Assembly: GCA_007130745.1 (NCBI GenBank)
Contig: SLRW01000103.1
Location: forward strand, 1-9,923
Length of the DNA: 9,923 nt
Reading direction: 5' to 3'
DNA from: Gammaproteobacteria bacterium
Lineage (GTDB): Bacteria > Pseudomonadota > Gammaproteobacteria > UBA5335 > SLRW01
Part shown: positions 1 to 6,223 of the stretch, piece after piece
How positions within the stretch are numbered: the stretch's first letter is position 1
Layout: the number at the start of each line of letters is the position of its first letter
Program-made: the position numbers and the translations under genes
The notes under the pieces: model-generated
The model's input: only the letters and a program-made list of their open reading frames with translations
What the model was told of the DNA's origin: nothing
Databases searched by the model: none

Positions 1-15
1 CAATGCAGGCGGGCG

Positions 16-21
16 ATCATA
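16..21 (-). promoter_or_regulatory. Candidate -10 element pointing off the left edge
   Basis: On the minus strand, downstream of queC, the hexamer TATGAT matches the sigma70 -10 consensus at five of six positions. It is followed by a GC-rich discriminator (CGCCCGCC), a combination typical of stable-RNA promoters. No good -35 box is found at normal spacing; the best at 17 bp is TTCCAG. In Pseudomonas queC is followed by a tRNA-Lys gene, so a tRNA promoter is conceivable, but the gene itself would be outside the window. Weak call. Confidence 0.25.
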
Positions 22-58
22 CCGCAATCGCAGCCAATCTGGAACCACAGGCTGATAT

Positions 59-89
59 CTGAAAACTGAAAACTTCAAACTGAAAACTG
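59..89. repeat. Four-copy degenerate heptamer repeat (CTGAAAA) over the queC 3' end
   Basis: Read on the plus strand, the unit CTGAAAA occurs at 59-65, 66-72 and 80-86. A diverged copy CTTCAAA lies at 73-79 and a partial unit CTG at 87-89. The repeat overlaps the end of queC: its stop codon (75-77) lies inside the diverged third copy, and the last queC residues (Q-F-S-V) are translated from repeat sequence. The AT-rich composition contrasts with the GC-rich surroundings. Confidence 0.85.
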
Positions 90-791
90 TTTGTCCCCAT
101 ATCGTGTCGGGTCCGGCACATGCGCATCCCTGAACCCCCGCGCCCGCAGTCTGCACGCATCACACACCCCGCAGGCCCGACCCGCGTCATCCGCCTGATA
201 ACACGACACGGTGAGGGCATAATCCACTCCCAGCGCCAGGCCACGTTGAATAATCGCCGCCTTGCTCAGATCAATCAGGGGGGCTTTGATGCTGACACCG
301 CGCCCTTCCACGCCGGCCCGGGTGGCCAGTTGCGCCATGGACTCAAAGGCGCGAATGAATTCCGGACGACAGTCCGGGTAGCCGGAGTAATCCACCGCAT
401 TGACGCCGATATAAATGGCGCGGGCATCCAGCACTTCCGCCCAGGCCATCGCCAGCGCCAGAAACACCGTATTACGGGCCGGGACGTAGGTCACCGGAAT
501 ACCCTCGCCCGGGGCTTGCGGCACGCTGAAGGCTCTGTCGGTCAGCGCCGAGCCGCCAATGCCACCAAGATCCACACGCATCACCCGATGTTCACGCACT
601 CCCGGGGAATCTGCCAGGCGTGCTGCGGCCTCAAGTTCCGCACGATGACGCTGGCCATAATCAAAACTGAGCGCATAACAGGCATAACCGGCCGCCCGGG
701 CTTCGGCCAGTGCGGTGGCGGAATCCAGACCGCCTGACAACAACACCACGGCCGCGCCCGTGGTTGTCTGATTCGCGGTTTCAGCAGCCAT
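75..791 (-). CDS. queC: 7-cyano-7-deazaguanine synthase QueC
   Basis: QueC converts 7-carboxy-7-deazaguanine to preQ0 with ATP and ammonia in the cytoplasm, the step after QueE in queuosine precursor synthesis. The 238-residue protein has the N-type ATP pyrophosphatase PP-loop SGGLDS at residues 19-24, followed by the family stretch FDYGQRHRAEL. Near the C-terminus is the zinc site: Cys197, Cys207, Cys210 and Cys213 in a C-x9-C-x2-C-x2-C arrangement. The ATG start lies 6 bp after the queE stop, so the two genes should be translated from one message. The family core ends around DPTRY; the following GDKQFSV tail is partly encoded by a heptamer repeat (see repeat at 59-89) and is probably a recent change. 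The family assignment is secure. Confidence 0.97.
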   Translation of the reverse strand: MAAETANQTTTGAAVVLLSGGLDSATALAEARAAGYACYALSFDYGQRHRAELEAAARLADSPGVREHRVMRVDLGGIGGSALTDRAFSVPQAPGEGIPVTYVPARNTVFLALAMAWAEVLDARAIYIGVNAVDYSGYPDCRPEFIRAFESMAQLATRAGVEGRGVSIKAPLIDLSKAAIIQRGLALGVDYALTVSCYQADDAGRACGVCDACRLRARGFRDAHVPDPTRYGDKQFSV

Positions 792-797
792 CAGTTA

Positions 798-1481
798 TTA
801 CCGTCCCGGCACATCGCCCCAGAGGTACTTGTGCAACTGGATCTGGAAGCGCACCGGCAAGGCATCTGCCACAATCCAGTCGGCCAGCTGGCGGGCCTCA
901 AGCTGCTCGTGGGAGGGTGAAAACAGCACTTCGCAACGCGCCGCCAGTTCATATTCACGCAACATCTCGCAGGCCCACTCATAATCAGCCTGGTCACAGA
1001 TCACGAACTTGACCTGATCATGCGCAGTGAGCTGCCCGATATTGGCCCACAGGTTGCGCTCTGATTCACCGGAGCCCGGCGTCTTGATATCCAGCACCCG
1101 GCTGACGCGCGCATCCAGCTCGCTGATATCCATGGCGCCGCTGGTCTCCAGCGACACCTCATAGCCGGCATCACACAATGCGCCGAGCAATGCAGTGCAC
1201 CCCTTCTGCGCCAACGGCTCGCCACCACTGACGGTCACATGCCGGACGCCATAATCGGCCACCTGCACGAGAATATCCGGCAGCATCATCCACTCACCGG
1301 CATGGAAGGCATAAGCCGTGTCGCAGTAATGGCAGCGCAGCGGGCAACCAGTCAGCCGCACAAACACGGTGGGCACGCCCACGGTGCGCGCCTCACCCTG
1401 CAAGGAACAAAAAATTTCGTTGATTTTCAGACGCACGGCTTGCGCGGAAGACGCGCCGAGACGACGGGCGGCCGTAGCCAT
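798..1481 (-). CDS. queE: 7-carboxy-7-deazaguanine synthase QueE (radical SAM)
   Basis: QueE is a radical S-adenosylmethionine enzyme that contracts the ring of 6-carboxytetrahydropterin to 7-carboxy-7-deazaguanine; its product feeds QueC, encoded next. The 227-residue protein shows the 4Fe-4S binding triad Cys46-x3-Cys50-x2-Cys53, just after the family segment INEIFCSLQGE (20-30), which marks the N-terminal edge of the core. The SAM-binding GGEP motif is at 86-89. The ATG start is 5 bp after the cpoB stop, with GAGGGG about 11 nt upstream. A GTG at residue 16 would give the more usual N-terminus (RLKINEIF) but has no visible ribosome binding site, so the ATG is kept. queD and queF, which act before and after, are not in the window. 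Confidence 0.96.
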   Translation of the reverse strand: MATAARRLGASSAQAVRLKINEIFCSLQGEARTVGVPTVFVRLTGCPLRCHYCDTAYAFHAGEWMMLPDILVQVADYGVRHVTVSGGEPLAQKGCTALLGALCDAGYEVSLETSGAMDISELDARVSRVLDIKTPGSGESERNLWANIGQLTAHDQVKFVICDQADYEWACEMLREYELAARCEVLFSPSHEQLEARQLADWIVADALPVRFQIQLHKYLWGDVPGR

Positions 1482-1486
1482 ATCGC

Positions 1487-2254
1487 TCAGCGCCCCTCGC
1501 GATCCATGCGCTGCAGGCGTTCCGCTGCAAGCTCGGCAGCACTGGTGCCGGCATGCGCCTGGCGTACCTGATCCAGCGTCTCTCGCGCCCGCTTCCAGTT
1601 CTGCTGCTCGTAATGAATAAAGCCGATTTTCAAGCGAGCATCAGCCACCTTGTTGCTGTCCGGGTAGTCCGACAATACCCGTTCGAATTCGGTGCGAGCG
1701 CGGTCAAATTCACGCGATACATAATGCGCTTCACCCAGCCAGTAACGAGCATTGGGGCCATAACGACCATCAGCGTAGCTGTCCAGAAATTTGTCAAAAG
1801 CACTGATGGCACGCTCATAACGGCCTTCTCTCAACAACTCAAAGGCTTGCTGATAAGCCTGTTCCTCGTCGCCGTCACGCTCACCGGCATTGCCCTGACG
1901 CGCACCTTCCGACACGCCGCCAACTTCGATCTCCCGCAAGCGGCGATCAAGATCCACGTACATGTCACGCTGACCTGAGCGCAACGAATCGAGCCCGTGC
2001 TCATGTTCCTCGGCGGTGCCACGCAAACGGCGCACTTCTTCTTGCAGCTCATCCACCGTGCGGATGAGCTGCAATTCGCCCTGCACCTCAAGCTGCTGCT
2101 CGATACGCTCCAGGCGCTGTTCAATAGCCGCCAGGCGATCATCCGGCTCCTTGCCCTCCTCCCACTGCATGGGCATGCCGGCACAGCCACCCAGCACCGC
2201 CGTTATCAGACCGGCGGACATCAGGACACGCACTTTGGTCATTGTTGTAATCAT
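1487..2254 (-). CDS. cpoB: Tol-Pal system protein CpoB (YbgF), putative lipoprotein form
   Basis: CpoB is a periplasmic protein that binds TolA and coordinates peptidoglycan synthesis by PBP1b with outer-membrane constriction at division. About 255 residues are visible: a hydrophobic signal segment (residues 8-23), a charged coiled coil (about 38-110, the YbgF trimerisation region), an acidic linker, and TPR repeats from about 130 to the end (motifs such as AYQQAFELLREGRYERAI and ARYWLGEAHY). The signal segment ends in L-G-G-Cys24, which fits a lipobox, followed by Ala at +2. E. coli CpoB is a soluble periplasmic protein, so the lipid anchor is an inference. The ATG at 2254 is preferred because GGCGAG lies 6 nt upstream, within the end of pal. 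A GTG one codon earlier is the alternative. The gap to pal is 3 bp. Confidence 0.93.
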   Translation of the reverse strand: MITTMTKVRVLMSAGLITAVLGGCAGMPMQWEEGKEPDDRLAAIEQRLERIEQQLEVQGELQLIRTVDELQEEVRRLRGTAEEHEHGLDSLRSGQRDMYVDLDRRLREIEVGGVSEGARQGNAGERDGDEEQAYQQAFELLREGRYERAISAFDKFLDSYADGRYGPNARYWLGEAHYVSREFDRARTEFERVLSDYPDSNKVADARLKIGFIHYEQQNWKRARETLDQVRQAHAGTSAAELAAERLQRMDREGR

Positions 2255-2257
2255 CAC

Positions 2258-2809
2258 TTACTCGCCGTAGACGAATTCCACCCGGCGGTTAAGCCGCCAT
2301 GCTTCTTCGTTGCTGCGCATATCGGCCGGCTGTTCCTCACCGAAACTCACGGTTTCGATCTGACCGGAACTCACCCCCTGGGCCAGCAACATACGGCGCA
2401 CCGACTGTGCCCGTCGCTCGCCAAGACCAATGTTGTACTCGCGTGAACCACGCTCGTCGGTATGTCCTTCCAGCACCACGCGACTGTTCGGGTGATAGCT
2501 CAGATAGCGGGCATGGGCGCGAACCACTGCCTCGTCTTCGCTACTGATCGTGCTGCTGTCAAAAGCGAAATACACGATACGCTCGGCCAGAAAATCCCGC
2601 TCTTCGGATGTCAGCTCGCGACGGAATTCATCATCCATGGGCAAGGCATCAAAGGCCGGATCATCACCAATCACATCCACCCGGGTGACATCCTCGTCGA
2701 TCGGACGGGGCTCATCGGTGACATCCTCATCGTCAAAAGTCGTTGCACAGGCCACCATCAGGGCCGCCACCATCAACGCCATCAGCATTCTGTAAATCGT
2801 GCTCATCAT
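2258..2809 (-). CDS. pal: Peptidoglycan-associated outer-membrane lipoprotein Pal
   Basis: Pal is the outer-membrane end of the Tol-Pal complex: a lipoprotein whose OmpA-like domain binds meso-diaminopimelate in peptidoglycan or, alternatively, TolB. The 183-residue protein starts with a signal segment ending in the lipobox L-M-V-A-Cys21, with Ala at +2 consistent with sorting to the outer membrane. An unusually acidic linker follows (about 26-65, rich in Asp and Glu). The OmpA_C domain fills the rest, with the signature HTDERGSREYNIGLGERRA and the closing NRRVEFVY. The first ATG has GGGAG 6 nt upstream; a second ATG follows directly and would also work. The 81-bp gap to tolB is the longest within the operon, which may allow separate expression or processing. 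Confidence 0.97.
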   Translation of the reverse strand: MMSTIYRMLMALMVAALMVACATTFDDEDVTDEPRPIDEDVTRVDVIGDDPAFDALPMDDEFRRELTSEERDFLAERIVYFAFDSSTISSEDEAVVRAHARYLSYHPNSRVVLEGHTDERGSREYNIGLGERRAQSVRRMLLAQGVSSGQIETVSFGEEQPADMRSNEEAWRLNRRVEFVYGE

Positions 2810-2873
2810 CTAATACTCCCTGCTTGAATGATTACAACAGCCCACTGCTAACGGGACCATTGTATCCGACATA

Positions 2874-2899
2874 TCACGGTAATCCGCGTTTCACCGTGA
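2874..2899 (-). other. Inverted repeat (7-bp stem, 12-nt loop) across the tolB stop codon
   Basis: The plus strand has TCACGGT at 2874-2880 and its exact reverse complement ACCGTGA at 2893-2899, with a 12-nt loop that includes most of the tolB stop codon (2891-2893). In the tolB-pal transcript this would form a hairpin at the junction. No run of U follows, so it is not a normal intrinsic terminator. An mRNA processing or stabilising element, or chance, are the options. About 10 nt further toward pal is TACAAT (2864-2859), a -10-like hexamer without a recognisable -35. Confidence 0.45.
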
Positions 2900-4189
2900 C
2901 CGCAATGGCGACCAGGCCGGCTCACGCACCTGGCCCTCGGCCATGCTCAGGCGCTGCCGCACCTGACCGTCCACCGACACGGTGGCCAGTTCCCCCCGGT
3001 CACCGCGCCGGGAAGCATGGATAATCATCGCCCCGTTGGGTGAGAAATCCGGGGATTCATCCAGCGGCCCGCCGCTTAGAATGCGCACCCCCCCACCCCG
3101 CAAATCCACCGCAGCTATCGTGAAACGCCCGTCCCGTCCGTGCACCACGGCAAGCGTCTCGCCATCAGGACTGAAACGCGGACGCGCATTGTACCGGCCC
3201 TCGAAAGTCAGCCGTCGTATTTCATTTTTTTCGAAATCATAGGTATAAATCTGTGGTGGCCCACCCCGGTCGGAGGTGAAGGCCAGCTGCCGCCCATCCG
3301 GCGACCAGGAAGGCTCGGTATTGATAGCGCTGTCGCGGGTAATACGCCTAAGGTCACGGCTGTCCATATCCATGACGTAGATATCCACATTGCCGCCCTC
3401 GGACAGCGCCAGCGCCAGGCGCCGACCATCCGGCGACCAGGCCGGCGCACCGTTAATCCCGCGCCGGGACGAGACCCGTTCACGCTCACCGGAACCCAGA
3501 TCCTGAACCATGACCTGTGAGCGCCGCCCCTCGAAAGAGACATACGCCAGGCGGCGGCCATCCGGCGACCAGGCCGGCGACATTAACGGCTGTCGCGACA
3601 CCAGTATGGGCCGGGCGTTATAGCCGTCGGAATCGGCAATCATCAGGCGATATTCGGGGCGCCCGTCGTCTTGCGCGGCCAGAATATAGGCGATGCGGGT
3701 ATCAAAGGCGCCCGGCTCATCCAGAATGGCCTCGTAAACAATATCAGAGACACGGTGCGCCGCCCGGCGCAGCCCCGCTTCCGGCGCAGGAATACGGTAG
3801 GCCGCAATCTGTGACTCACGCAACACATCGAGTAGATGGAAACGCACCTCATAGCCTCCGCCGGAGGCGGGCCCGTAACGACCCACCAGCACATGATCCA
3901 CGCCAGCCTCGCGCCAGCGCCTGAAATTCACGTCATTGGGCGATGAAGGCTGCTGCGGGAACTGCCGGCCGTCCAGCGGCGAAAAACGGCCACTGCGGGC
4001 CAGATTGGCCTCGATAATGCCGGCCACGGCTTCGGGCGCCTGCCCCCGGCCTTCCCAGGCAAAAGGCACCACAGCGATGGGCGCCGCCCCCACCACACCT
4101 TCGGTGATCTCGATACGCAGCACATCGCTACCCTGCACGGGCGCAATCAGCGCAAGCAGCAGAAGCGGCACAGCCAGAAAACGTTTCAT
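2891..4189 (-). CDS. tolB: Tol-Pal periplasmic beta-propeller protein TolB
   Basis: TolB is the periplasmic partner of Pal; its N-terminal segment also binds TolA, coupling the inner-membrane motor to Pal release. The protein has 432 residues, the family size. A Sec signal peptide ends near V-Q-G20, then comes the alpha/beta N-terminal domain (about 22-160) and a six-bladed propeller recognisable by repeated WSPDGRRLA-type motifs (WSPDGRRLAYVS, WSPDGRRLALAL, WSPDGRQLAFTS, FSPDGETLAVVH, FSPNGAMIIHAS and a final WSP). The ATG at 4189 is chosen because the MKRF signal peptide starts there and AGGAG (4201-4197) lies exactly 7 nt upstream, overlapping the tolA stop. The frame stays open to 4219 but that extension would spoil the signal peptide. 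Blades two and three retain high DNA identity (see repeat entry). Confidence 0.97.
   Translation of the reverse strand: MKRFLAVPLLLLALIAPVQGSDVLRIEITEGVVGAAPIAVVPFAWEGRGQAPEAVAGIIEANLARSGRFSPLDGRQFPQQPSSPNDVNFRRWREAGVDHVLVGRYGPASGGGYEVRFHLLDVLRESQIAAYRIPAPEAGLRRAAHRVSDIVYEAILDEPGAFDTRIAYILAAQDDGRPEYRLMIADSDGYNARPILVSRQPLMSPAWSPDGRRLAYVSFEGRRSQVMVQDLGSGERERVSSRRGINGAPAWSPDGRRLALALSEGGNVDIYVMDMDSRDLRRITRDSAINTEPSWSPDGRQLAFTSDRGGPPQIYTYDFEKNEIRRLTFEGRYNARPRFSPDGETLAVVHGRDGRFTIAAVDLRGGGVRILSGGPLDESPDFSPNGAMIIHASRRGDRGELATVSVDGQVRQRLSMAEGQVREPAWSPLRSR
3295..3579. repeat. 132-bp periodic repeats in the TolB propeller coding region
   Basis: The 15-mer CATCCGGCGACCAGG occurs at 3295-3309, 3427-3441 and 3559-3573, exactly 132 bp (44 codons) apart. 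The last two copies are identical over 21 bp (3427-3447 and 3559-3579). Extended to 35 bp (3413-3447 against 3545-3579), they differ at only two positions. The segment encodes the W-S-P-D-G turn of successive blades. Protein repeats are normal for TolB; identity at the DNA level is less expected. Confidence 0.8.
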
Positions 4190-4196
4190 CAGGACG

Positions 4197-4201
4197 CTCC
4201 T
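4197..4201 (-). promoter_or_regulatory. Ribosome binding site of tolB
   Basis: AGGAG on the minus strand, 7 nt before the tolB ATG (4189) and overlapping the tolA stop codon (4202-4200). It decides the tolB start over the longer open frame and suggests that tolB translation is coupled to termination on tolA. Confidence 0.8.
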
Positions 4202-5078
4202 AACGGGGTCTGAAAACAAATTCTATATCCCGGGCAAAAACATCCGGGTCCGGTGGCGAAGGTAATGGTGAAGAGCGTAACACTGCCGACTCTACCGAAC
4301 GATCCAGAGCCGAAGATCCGCAGCTTTGCAGAATGCGCACATTCAGCACCTGCCCCCCCGGCGCCTGGGTGACCCGCAGCCGACACTCGAAATCTTCCGA
4401 TTCTCCGGATGGCAATCGCCAGTTACCCCGAATCCGGTCGCGTATGGCGGCCACGTAGAGGCTGCGGGCTCGATCCAGCTCGGTGGCGCGTTGCCGCTGC
4501 TGCCGGGCCTGGGCTTCGCGATCCAGCGCCTCGGCCAGTTCTCGTTCGCGGCGCTCGGCCGCCTCGCGTTCCTGCCGGGCCTTTTCCTCGGCCTCGCGAC
4601 GTGCCCTTTCTTCCGCTTCACGCTGGCGCTGCGCCTCGGCCTCGGCCTCCCTGCGGCGCTGCGCCTCGGCCTCGCGCTGGCGCTGTTGCTCTGCCTCACG
4701 CCGGGCCTTCTCCTCGGCCTCGCGCTGGCGTTGCTGCTCCGCTTCGCGGCGACGCTGTGCCTGCGCCTCACGCTGGCGCTGTGCCTCGGCTTCGCGCTGT
4801 GCCTGCGCCTCGGCTTCCTGTCGTGCCCGTTCCTGTGCCCGCTGGCGTTCGGCTTCCTCCCGCGCGCGCTGCGCCGCCCGGGCTGCTTCGCGCTCTTCCT
4901 CCAGCCGCGTAGCATCCAATACATGCGCCTGAATAACTTCCGCTTGCTGATCGGCCGCCGGCGGAGTCAGCACCGGTTCCCGGTTGACAAGCAAGAACAC
5001 CAGCAGGGCCACGTGCAGCACCACCGACAGGGCCAACCAGGGCCAGTCGGCCGGTAGTTTCCCGTGCGGCAGTTTCAA
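4200..5078 (-). CDS. tolA: Tol-Pal inner-membrane-anchored periplasm-spanning protein TolA (TTG start)
   Basis: TolA transmits proton-motive force from TolQR to the outer-membrane complex. The 292-residue protein shows the three classical domains: one membrane helix (about 13-31) with the Ser18-x3-His22 pair that contacts TolQR, at the same positions as in E. coli; a long charged helical domain II (about 55-205) of Arg/Gln/Glu/Ala repeats; and the compact C-terminal domain III with Cys232 and Cys253, which could form the usual disulfide. The start codon is TTG at 5078-5076, overlapping the tolR TGA by 4 bp, with GGAGAGG just upstream. No ATG or GTG is available between the upstream in-frame stop and the membrane helix. 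Domain II is Arg/Gln-rich and Lys-poor compared with the Ala/Lys-rich E. coli helix. Confidence 0.96.
   Translation of the reverse strand: MKLPHGKLPADWPWLALSVVLHVALLVFLLVNREPVLTPPAADQQAEVIQAHVLDATRLEEEREAARAAQRAREEAERQRAQERARQEAEAQAQREAEAQRQREAQAQRRREAEQQRQREAEEKARREAEQQRQREAEAQRRREAEAEAQRQREAEERARREAEEKARQEREAAERRERELAEALDREAQARQQRQRATELDRARSLYVAAIRDRIRGNWRLPSGESEDFECRLRVTQAPGGQVLNVRILQSCGSSALDRSVESAVLRSSPLPSPPDPDVFARDIEFVFRPR
4538..4860. repeat. Low-complexity repeat region encoding TolA domain II
   Basis: This stretch is built from short in-frame repeats. A 19-mer (plus strand GGCGCTGCGCCTCGGCCTC) occurs at 4625-4643 and 4655-4673, 30 bp apart. Another (CCTCGGCCTCGCGCTGGCG) occurs at 4664-4682 and 4712-4730, 48 bp apart. 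In protein the block AEQQRQREAE occurs twice. Spacings are multiples of three, so unit gain or loss would keep the frame. The biased composition keeps several other frames open here; these are not genes. Confidence 0.8.
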
Positions 5079-5521
5079 TCCGCCTCTCCAGTATCGGGCC
5101 GATCAGTAAGCAGCCCCACGCTGGGTGCGCCGGCCTGTTGCAGCAACACCATGGCATACACCACGCGGCCATAGGGCACCCGGTTGTCACCCTGGACCAA
5201 CACAGGACGCCCGGGTGCCTCCTCCAGCGCCCGCACAATACCGGCACGCAGAGTGGTTTCATCCACTGCCCGCCGGGGATCATCGGCCGTGCTCAGATAG
5301 AAATCACCGCGCTCATCTACCGTCACCACCAGCGGCTGCTGCTGATCCAGCTCTTCAGCGGAAATCGGCTCGGCATCGGCGCGGGGCAATTCCACATGAA
5401 CGCCCTGGGCCAGCATTGGCGCGGTGATCATGAAAATAATCAACAGCACCAGCATCACGTCGATAAAGGGCACCACATTCATCTGCGATTGTGCCCGGCG
5501 CTGCTTGTGGCGAGTCGCCAT
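5075..5521 (-). CDS. tolR: Tol-Pal proton-channel subunit TolR
   Basis: TolR is an ExbD/TolR-family inner-membrane protein that, with the TolQ pentamer, forms the proton-conducting motor. The 148-residue protein has a short basic cytoplasmic N-terminus and one membrane helix (about 16-37) carrying the conserved protonatable Asp21 in VPFIDVMLVLLIIFM (equivalent to Asp23 of E. coli). A periplasmic domain follows that would interact with peptidoglycan when activated. The ATG is 6 bp after the tolQ stop, with GGGGAG 9 nt upstream. The TGA stop overlaps the TTG start of tolA by 4 bp, so tolA is probably translated by ribosomes terminating here. Confidence 0.97.
   Translation of the reverse strand: MATRHKQRRAQSQMNVVPFIDVMLVLLIIFMITAPMLAQGVHVELPRADAEPISAEELDQQQPLVVTVDERGDFYLSTADDPRRAVDETTLRAGIVRALEEAPGRPVLVQGDNRVPYGRVVYAMVLLQQAGAPSVGLLTDRPDTGEAD
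5083..5089 (-). promoter_or_regulatory. Ribosome binding site supporting the tolA TTG start
   Basis: GGAGAGG on the minus strand, within the end of tolR. Its GGAG core sits 7 nt before the TTG at 5078. Upstream in the tolA frame a stop codon occurs at 5105-5103 with no ATG or GTG between, so this site fixes the unusual TTG start. Confidence 0.75.
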
Positions 5522-5527
5522 AAGTGA

Positions 5528-6223
5528 CTACTCCCCGGCCGGCGCCTGGCCCGCGCCGCGGCCCGACCCGTGCTGCAGGATATTTGTGAATTCGTCCTGG
5601 AACGTCTCGAAATGTCCCTCGATGCGATCCACATCCGAGGCAAAACGGTTATAGGCAATCACCGCGGGAATGGCTGCGAACAGCCCCAGCGCAGTCGCCA
5701 CCAGCGCCTCGGCAATACCCGGGGCCACCATGTCCAGGGTCGCCGTCTGCACCCCGGCCAGCCCCTGAAAGGCGTGCATAATGCCCCACACGGTGCCGAA
5801 CAGACCGATATAGGGACTGGTCGAGCCTATGGTGGCCAACACCGGCAGATTGCGTTCCAGGCGCTCAAGTTCGCGGGTCTGGCTGGCGCGCATGGCCCGC
5901 CGGGCGCCTTCCATCCAGGCATCATCCGGCGCCTCTTCACGTCGGCCTCGCACGAACTCCCGGAAACCGGCCTGAAACAGACCTTCCAGCCCCCTGTGCT
6001 CGCTCCGGCGTTCCAGCTGTTTATACAGCTCGGCCAGGTTCAGCCCCGACCAGAAGCGTTTCTCGAAACGCTGCACCTCACCCAGCATGCCGCGCAGCTG
6101 GGCGCGCTTGGCAAAAATCAGATACCAGGACAGCACCGAGGCCGCCACCAGAATCAGCATCACGAGCTGGACCAGAAAACTGGCGCCCAGAATCAGCCCC
6201 ATGATTGAAGTATCAGCCGCCAT
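5528..6223 (-). CDS. tolQ: Tol-Pal proton-channel subunit TolQ
   Basis: TolQ is the MotA/TolQ/ExbB-family subunit that surrounds the TolR helices and uses the proton gradient to drive TolA. From the chosen ATG the protein has 231 residues, against 230 in E. coli. Three membrane segments are visible: about 10-36, 128-151 (TSPYIGLFGTVWGIM) and 167-190 (GIAEALVATALGLFAAIPAVI). Thr144 and Thr177 match the pore-lining threonines of the family. The ATG at 6223 is chosen because AGGAG lies 7 nt upstream and the protein then starts at the normal place; the open frame continues upstream only inside ybgC. The start overlaps the end of ybgC by 11 bp, indicating tight coupling. Confidence 0.96.
   Translation of the reverse strand: MAADTSIMGLILGASFLVQLVMLILVAASVLSWYLIFAKRAQLRGMLGEVQRFEKRFWSGLNLAELYKQLERRSEHRGLEGLFQAGFREFVRGRREEAPDDAWMEGARRAMRASQTRELERLERNLPVLATIGSTSPYIGLFGTVWGIMHAFQGLAGVQTATLDMVAPGIAEALVATALGLFAAIPAVIAYNRFASDVDRIEGHFETFQDEFTNILQHGSGRGAGQAPAGE

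Noticed and set aside
59..89. CRISPR-like or iteron-like array at the queC end
   Set aside because: The unit is 7 bp with no spacers, only four copies, and no replication or cas gene nearby; it is a simple microsatellite-like repeat.
120..737. Plus-strand open frame of 205 codons opposite queC
   Set aside because: It is the antisense shadow of a clearly recognisable enzyme, with no family resemblance and no independent context.
1997..2827. Plus-strand open frames opposite cpoB and pal (149, 121, 84 and 81 codons)
   Set aside because: All lie antisense to conserved genes in GC-rich DNA; none shows a recognisable motif or its own ribosome binding context.
2874..2899. Intrinsic terminator between tolB and pal
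   Set aside because: The stem is only 7 bp with a 12-nt loop, and no U-run follows on the minus strand.
4326..5057. Long open frames in several frames and both strands over tolA, including a 243-codon Leu/Phe-rich frame resembling a membrane protein
   Set aside because: They arise from the low-complexity Arg/Gln/Glu codons of TolA domain II; TolA itself fits the family from end to end.
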